From NCBI GenBank assembly GCA_918026815.1, contig CAKJVC010000154.1:372001-436000 (forward strand): a stretch of DNA of 64,000 nucleotides, read 5' to 3'. Origin of the DNA: Chalara sp. BL73. Lineage: Eukaryota > Ascomycota > Leotiomycetes > Helotiales. The notes under the pieces are model-generated. The model searched no databases, was not told the DNA's origin, and saw only the letters and a list, made by a program, of their open reading frames with translations. Made by a program: the position numbers and the translations under genes. Of this stretch, positions 58,090-64,000 are shown piece after piece (the stretch's first letter is position 1; each line of letters starts with the position of its first letter).

Positions 58090-59421
58090 ATGCCATCTCT
58101 ACTAGAGGAAGGCAGTGCCTTTCTCGCCGCCCTGGAAGCTGAAATGCGGACGGAATTCTCCCTTTCGGAAAATCCAGTGCTAGAAGAAGACGACACAGGA
58201 AGTCAAGAACAAATTGTTGACACGATCGACACAAAAGCAGAGGGACTCCCTCCTCGTATATACAACATCATAAAAGACTATCCTCAGGCGTTAGACACTT
58301 ACCATAAGATAACCAATGGAGGTTTCATGAACAAGGGCTTCGATCTCGAAAAAATAACCCCGCCAAATGCAAACGGCGAAACGAAACAAGTTGCATCAGA
58401 GTTGATGGAATTTCTATCGGATCTGCAGTCTAGTATTGCCGCGGATGAACTGCTAGACCTTGAATCCATTATGCTACCAATACTAGAAAAGGGGGTAGTA
58501 GAGCAGGCGGAGTACGAAATCAAAAAGACGGAAGTAGCAGCACGAAAAGCTCAACGAGTGCTATTCACCTACGAGCAACTTCCTTCTGCGACTTCGATTC
58601 GGCTTCTTAACTTCGATACTACGTGCGAGAATTCCGAATTTCTCCAGCTTAGACTTCATGTCGTCGAGCTCAAGGACTCTCCTCGATTCAACGCTTTCTC
58701 TTACGTCTGGGCTGACCATAGACCCGAGTTCCACCAGTCATACAACCCAGATAGGACATGGCAGAAGTTCCAGATCATGTGTAACGGACTTGCTCTCAAT
58801 GTCACTTATAATCTATATCATGCTCTCGAAGAATTGCGGAGAAGATATCAAACCTGTCCAATGAGCGATATCTGGATCGATCAGATTTGTATAAATCAGG
58901 AAGACTTGTTGGAAAGAGGTGCCCAGGTCTCAATCATGGGAGATATCTATCGATCTGCCGAGAAAGTGCTGTGTTGGCTTGGACCCGAAGATGGACACAC
59001 AAAAAACGCCCTCTGGTTCCTCAGGACCTTGGCTTCGTTATCAGAAACGACCTACGAGGAAATCCGGGAGAATATCGTCGAGTTCGTTTCGAGACTTCCA
59101 TCTGCGGGTTGGGAGGACCTGAGCGCCCTCCTCTCGAGGTCATACTTTAATCGTGCATGGGTAGTTCAGGAGGTGGTATTAGGGAAACACCTTGTCATCC
59201 TCTGTGGATCTCACGAGATTTCCTGGAACGATCTTGTTCAAGTTTCGAAGTTCCTCCAATACACAAAGCCATGGGCCCTACTGGCAGATCATGCTACAAG
59301 ATTTTTGCCTCTTGAATATCGCTTCGACCCAGAAAAGCATGGAATATCGATCGAGTACGGATCGCAACTGTCTTCTCTAATGAAAGTCAAATCAGAGACG
59401 TTGGATCCTCAAACTCTCTGA
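58090..59421 (+). pseudogene. HET-domain protein, 3'-truncated
   Basis: The first ~150 residues are a variable helical leader (MPSLLEEGSAFLAALEAEMR). The HET domain follows: FNAFSYVWAD, IWIDQICINQEDLLERGAQV, MGDIYRSAEKVLCWLGPEDG, and SYFNRAWVVQEVVLGKHLVI. It continues to YGSQLSSLMKVKSETLDPQT, where a TGA at 59419 ends the frame. HET proteins of this type normally run several hundred residues further. Directly after the stop, transposase sequence begins in another frame, so the gene has been cut by a rearrangement or insertion. The retained HET domain is intact and could be expressed as a short protein. Confidence 0.75.
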
Positions 59422-60783
59422 CGCGTCAGCAAAAACTGGACTTCAAACTTCGTACGACGACAGCCAGAGCTACGAACGCGTTTTAATCGAAGAATCGACT
59501 ATCAGCGAGTTCAATGCGAAGATCCTGACATGTATACCGCATGGTTTCGCCTCGTACGAAACACAATTGCCAAATATGGGATTCAGGAAGAAGATATATA
59601 CAACTTTGACGAAACGGGATTTGTAATGGGCCAGATTTCGTCCGAAATGGTTGTAACAAGCTCTGAACGACGTAATAAGCCTCGAACTGTACAACAAGGG
59701 AATCGGGAATGGATTACAGTAATTCAAGGGATCGGTTCGTACGGCTATGTGCTGCCGCCATATATAATTGTTGCGGGCAAAACCCACCTTTCGTCGTGGT
59801 ATGAAAATAGTCAATTGCCGTCCGATTGGGTTATTGCTGTTACTGCAAATGGCTGGACAACAAATGAACGAGGCTTAGATTGGATTCGGCATTTCAATTT
59901 ACATACAAAGAGTCGTACAAAGGGTGGTTATCGACTTTTGATTCTTGATGGCCACGAAAGCCAGCACTCGACTGATTTCGAGCTTTATTGCAAAGAACAC
60001 AACATTATTACTCTTTGTATGCCTGCACATTCGTCTCACAAGCTTCAGCCTCTTGATGTTGGTTGTTTTCGTGCGTTAAAAAGATCGTACGGCGCTGAAA
60101 TTGAAAAGCTGATGCGTGCGCATATTACTTATACTTCTAAGGAAGACTTTTTTCCTGCTTTCCACACCGCATTTCGTACAACAATGATTGAATCAAATAT
60201 TCGAGGAGGGTTCCGCGGAACAGGCCTTGTGCCGTACGACCCAGAATATGTGATTTCACAGCTAGATATCAAACTGCCAACTCCAACTTCGCCTAGAACG
60301 TCGTCCGGTTTACCTTTAATTTGGGAGCCTAAAACTCCAAGCAACGTAATTGAAACACAATCTCAGACTATATATGTCAAAGAAAGAATCGTACGACATC
60401 AAAATAGCTCTCCAACTTCGCTTTTGTCAAGTATAGATCAGTTTGCAAAAGGTGCAACGCGCGCAATTCACGAACTAGTGTTGTTGCGCGAAGAGAACAG
60501 AGCACTTCGCAAAGCAAATAATGAGCTTAGTCGGCGCCGTCGTACGAAAAAGCGCCGAATACAAGAAGGAGGATCACTTAGTTTGCAAGATGCGCAAGAT
60601 CTTCAAGCTCAAAGTGATGTTAATGCTCAATTACAAGCCGATTTGGCCCAAGATAGTAGTCGTACAAAGCAAAACGCACCACAACAACGACGCTGTGGAT
60701 TGTGCGGAGAGTTTGGCCACAACGTGCGAATATGTCAAAAGAGTAGATTAGAGCTTGAAGATTCAGATATTGAAGAGTTATAA
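59422..60783 (+). pseudogene. Pogo-type transposase, 5'-truncated, with zinc knuckle
   Basis: The frame is open from 59422 (SKNWTSNFVRRQPELRTRFN) through the Met at 59530 to TAA at 60783. The DDE1 domain is complete: YNFDETGFVMGQ, RLLILDGHESQHS, LQPLDVGCFRALKRSY. The C-terminus has a coiled coil (LLREENRALRKANNELSRRR) and a CCHC knuckle (CGLCGEFGHNVRIC), unusual compared with the other transposases here. The N-terminal HTH DNA-binding region is missing, replaced by the HET gene, so DNA binding is probably lost. Confidence 0.8.
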
Positions 60784-60857
60784 TTAATTATTTGTATTGT
60801 TGTTTAAATATTTGAGTATTTCGTACGATGCCAAGAAAAAAAATGGAAATTCGCTTG

Positions 60858-61110
60858 TGTTGGAAACTCGCTTGTGGGCTACGTTATTCTAACGCTTCTT
60901 GATTAAATCCATTACTCTGATCAATTTCGAAGGCTTCGTGTGAGCCGCAGGCTAGCACCCATGTGTATTCTTGAGTGATTCGATTGATTGAGGGTTAAGT
61001 TCTAACTACGGTGAAACTACGAGTATATATAACCCCGTTCCGGGTCACGTGAACGACACCTTTCGTTCAAGTGCGTGATCACATGACCTCTCTAGTTAAT
61101 TGTACTAACA
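60858..61110 (+). mobile_element. Possible solo copia LTR
   Basis: Starts TGTTGGAAACTCG and ends AATTGTACTAACA, the TG...CA form of copia LTRs, 253 bp. Read on the minus strand its start (TGTTAGTAC, then ATGTGATCACG) resembles the LTR start at 46977 (TGTTGGTAC, ATCACATGACC). It contains a TATATAT box near 61023. Flanking 5-mers differ (GCTTG and CTTAA), so no clean target duplication supports it. Confidence 0.45.
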
Positions 61111-61180
61111 CTTAATTTCATGAACACAAAATTAATTTCTCACCAAATAATCCTTATAGCTTACCTTCATCAACTCTATC

Positions 61181-62778
61181 ATGAAAGCCTCAAATCCTCG
61201 AAAGAGGCTTGCAATCACCGATCTAGAACGTCAATATATTCGTCGCAGATATGCTAGCCATCCCAGTACTCAGCCCGCGCTTAATGCCTGGTATGCTGCT
61301 CAATCTCAAGGTCGCGATCTCACCCAAGGCCAAATATCCTCTATCCTTTCTGACAAGTATCAATATCTCGATTCCGATACTCGAAAGAAGACCCAGTTAG
61401 GCTCAAAGAGAAACTACGATGGCGAATATCCTGAGCTTGAGACTGCTCTTTTTGAATGGCAACAGTGCATGCAAAACAAGAAGGCGATTATTACTGGCGA
61501 TATCCTCAAAACCAAGGCCCACGAGCTCTGGGAGCGTCTGCCACAATATACACTCGACATGGATGAGCCAAAGTGGTCAAATGGCTGGCTAGAGGGCTTC
61601 AAGAAGAGATTCAAGATTAAAGAATACGTTCAGCATGGAGAGGCTGCCACGGCAGATATCCATAGCCCCGCAAATACCACCCAAATGGAAGAGCTCCGAC
61701 AGCTTTGTGCGACATATGCTGATGAGGATATCTTCAATATGGATGAAACAGGGCTCTTTTGGAAGATGGCACCAACTCGAACTCTCGCAACTGAAGCCTT
61801 GAGTGGAGGAAAGAAGTCCAAAGATCGGATTACTCTTGCATTTACCACGAATGCCACCGGATCGGAAAAGCTGGATATATGGGTGATTGGCAAGTCAAAG
61901 AAACCTAGGTGCTTCAAAAAGATTGATCTTAGCGTATGCGAATTCAATATCAATACAATAAGTCGAAATGGATGACTGGATTGATCATGAAAGAATATCT
62001 ATGCTGGTTGAATAAGAAAATGAGGCATCGCAAGATACTCTTGTTGCTAGATAACTTCTCTGGGCATGAGTTAGGAGTACAACTTATTGGTGGATTAGAG
62101 GGTTTACCAAACGTTCGAATTGCCTGGCTTCCACCAAATACGACATCTCACTGGCAACCTCTTGATCAAGGAATAATTGCAAGTTTCAAGCTTGGATATC
62201 GAAAGCAATGGATTAACTTTATGCTGCGCCAACTTGAGGCTGATAAGAATCCCAACAAAACTGTTAATATCCTCAAAGCTATGCAATGGAGTCGACTTGC
62301 ATGGGAAGCACTTGAAGCACATAAGCTCCAGAAGTGCTGGTGGAAATCAACTCTTATACCAAAGCCAGAAAATGAGGATATACTTCAGGATAATGTTGCT
62401 GAGATTAAGGAATTAAGTGCTGAGATTGCTAGGCTGCCAGGAGATTCTATGCTAATTGGAGATTTCCTTGAACCTGCTGGGGAAGTGATAATTGATAAGG
62501 ACGAAGATATATTTGAGACTATAGTAGAAAGATATAGTACTATAGAGGGAGATGATATTGATGAGATTGAGGATGAGGATGAGGGAGAAGAAGAGACTCG
62601 ACCTTCCCTTGCTGAAGCAATCAAAGCTCTGAATACCCTTCAACTATTTGCTTCTCTTGGGGAAGATGGAGGCAGAATTTCAGTGATTAGGGCTTTAGAG
62701 CAAATGGGCAAGGATATATCACAAGAAAAGATAGCCAAGAGTATTCAATGCTCATTAGATAGCTGGCTGCCTAAGTAA
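61181..62778 (+). pseudogene. Pogo/Tigger-type transposase with one frame break
   Basis: The N-terminal half (61181-61935) has two HTH regions (ITDLERQYIRRRYASHPSTQ; WSNGWLEGFKKRFKIKEYVQ) and the first catalytic Asp in DIFNMDETGLFWK. The second half (61936-62778, other frame) carries MTGLIMKEYLCWLNKKM, ILLLLDNFSGHELGV (second Asp) and TSHWQPLDQGIIASFKLGYR (third Asp), plus an acidic tail. A single missing base near 61931 (CTTAGCGTATG, where the family would have one more A) separates them. Otherwise complete, about 530 residues. Not active as read. Confidence 0.8.
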
Positions 62779-62900
62779 TCTCCAAAATCGGGTATTGGTT
62801 TTAGCATGGAATGAAAAAGATCTTGGTTTTGAGCATTTCTAGAGATAGCAAGAATTTCGGATATTTATCATGTGCTGAGATTTCCGATTATCACGTGAAA

Positions 62901-62966
62901 CTCTTTATAAGGATATCCTCTTTATAAGGATGGCATAAGGGGTCCCAAGGGCATCCTTATAAAGAG
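62901..62966. repeat. Clustered inverted repeats, probable transposon ends
   Basis: CTCTTTATAAGGAT occurs at 62901-62914 and again at 62918-62931, and its reverse complement ATCCTTATAAAGAG at 62953-62966. The outer 16-bp arms CCTCTTTATAAGGATG and CATCCTTATAAAGAGG are perfect. They lie between two convergent transposase genes and cut into the C-terminal coding part of the right one, so they probably mark the terminus of an element inserted there. Confidence 0.6.
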
Positions 62967-64000
62967 GTTTAACTGTAAATCCAAAGGTTGAAGCACATGT
63001 GAAGTGTGAGGGGGTAAAAATAGTAGCTGAATATTGTTTGAAAAGCACCTCCACATAAATTCAACTGTTTCGTGACTCCCATAGCCGTCTAGAATAAGCA
63101 ATCGAGGCTCAGATTGGTCACGTGGTCTAGATTGAGGTATATATACCTTATCTAACCATTCTAGCGCTGTATCGTCTGTAGTCCACCCGTTTTCTGTTGC
63201 AGTAAACTTCCAATTCTTAAAGATATCCAAATCACTCCCAAACCATTGTTGTTGTACTGATTTCCCCTTGAAAATGACTAGAGGATTGAGGGCATTCCCG
63301 GTTGCCGAGATACACTCAATAAACGAGGTCCAAGCTTTAGAACTGGGTGTTTTCTTCTGAATAAAGAGTCTTTCCTTGCTTCCTAGAACTAGCCCATTAT
63401 CACCAAGTCCTTCCATAATACCAGCTTCGTCCATATTCCAACGATTTTCGGGTTTTATAGCCTGAATGCAAGGAATAGCCAGTTTTTGGAACCACTTTGA
63501 AATAATTTCGGTCGTAGCACCATTCACACGTGCAGAATCAATAGAGAAGTGCTTTTTGGTCTGTAGAATAGGATTACGACGTTTGAAGCCATCCATCCAA
63601 CGTTTTCCTAGTGGTTTTTGTTGAACGAATGGTTTATGAGTGATCATATTGATTGAGTTGTTAGTTAGAAGAGAATCTAGCTACAGTAAGGCCATTTTAT
63701 CCTTCTGGATGTCATCACGTGATCGGGCTGTGTTTCCAATAGTTTTTCATCTCCACGTACATAAAGAATCCGGCCGGCTAGCTGTCTAATTTGCACGTGC
63801 GTAGGTGCGAGGCCTAGAGCTTCCTGAGTAAGAATCCAATCCGTAAGACGCTTTTCTTGATTAGGAGAAAGCTTTTGCTCATGTCCATGAGCTTCTAATC
63901 TCGAGGTGCGGCCATTTAATCGATCTCGAAGTGTCCCTCGTGGTATACCGTAAGTTTTGGAAGCTTCTACTTGAGTCATGCCTTTTTCAATAGCAAATAA
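62967..64000 (-). pseudogene. Pogo-type transposase, C-terminally cut, runs off the window
   Basis: Enters from the right on the minus strand (MTQVEASKTYGIPRGTLRDR, a Psq-like HTH, then LSPNQEKRLTDWILTQEALG). A break or unresolved intron lies at about 63715-63610: the frame reaches a stop, and homology resumes at KPLGKRWMDGFKRRNPILQT. The catalytic core shows RWNMDEAGIMEGLG, LLILDGYGSHETVEFMWRCF and VLQPLDLQ, where homology ends at about 62975. The next bases belong to the inverted repeat cluster. The C-terminal third of the protein is lost. Confidence 0.7.

Overview
The window looks like an accessory, transposon-rich stretch of a filamentous ascomycete (Pezizomycotina) nuclear genome. The grounds are short introns (about 50-80 nt) with GT-AG ends and CTAAC/CTGAC-like branch sites, multi-exon genes, HET-domain, NB-ARC/TPR, F-box and Clr5-ankyrin families typical of these fungi, a Tad-like LINE, pogo/Fot-type transposases and copia remnants. 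I cannot place it at genus level from sequence alone. All gene models were built by eye from frames, splice sites and recalled family motifs; no search was run.

Layout. 1-3.6 kb: the tail of a gene entering from the left, then a heavily mutated HET-NB-ARC-TPR pseudogene with Trp-to-stop changes. 3.8-6.3 kb: an AsaB/CmcJ-like fragment and a membrane-anchored aldo-keto reductase. 6.9-10 kb: a six-exon NB-ARC-TPR (NLR-like) gene. 12.2-13.9 kb: an F-box/ankyrin gene. 15.6-16.5 kb: a deleted HET pseudogene. 17.2-21.0 kb: a four-exon Clr5-ankyrin gene of about 1203 residues. 23.7-25.5 kb: two convergent housekeeping genes (THO complex subunit 7, tubulin cofactor A). 26.4-29.1 kb: a truncated TauD-like dioxygenase joined head to tail to a truncated PEP carboxykinase, with a miniature-element remnant at the joint. 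29.9-33.5 kb: an SREBP-type bHLH factor and a membrane GNAT acetyltransferase. 34.5-36.0 kb: a NADPH oxidase pseudogene. 36.5-37.5 kb: GID4/Vid24. 38.9-47.4 kb: a truncated DUF1275 gene, a pogo-type transposon, a LINE and the copia element next to it. 47.4-49.7 kb: a HET relic and an intact HET-WD40 gene with seven near-identical WD repeats. 50.3-55.7 kb: a LINE tail, a frame-disrupted hypothetical gene, an F-box/LRR pseudogene and a BCS1-type AAA pseudogene. 56.8-57.6 kb: a miniature inverted-repeat element with nested hairpins. 58.1-64 kb: a truncated HET gene fused to a truncated pogo transposase, a solo LTR, and two more pogo-like transposases.

Themes. Two processes dominate: a self/non-self recognition repertoire (HET, NB-ARC, WD40, ankyrin, F-box) and gene decay linked to mobile elements. 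Several metabolic or organellar genes (PEPCK, NOX, BCS1, TauD) are broken here, presumably as extra copies. Single-nucleotide frame breaks recur in otherwise well-preserved genes, so either relaxed selection or base-calling error must be considered. The most striking candidates are the HET-WD40 gene, with seven near-identical propeller blades and no NACHT domain, and a miniature element family whose terminus sits exactly at a chimeric gene breakpoint.
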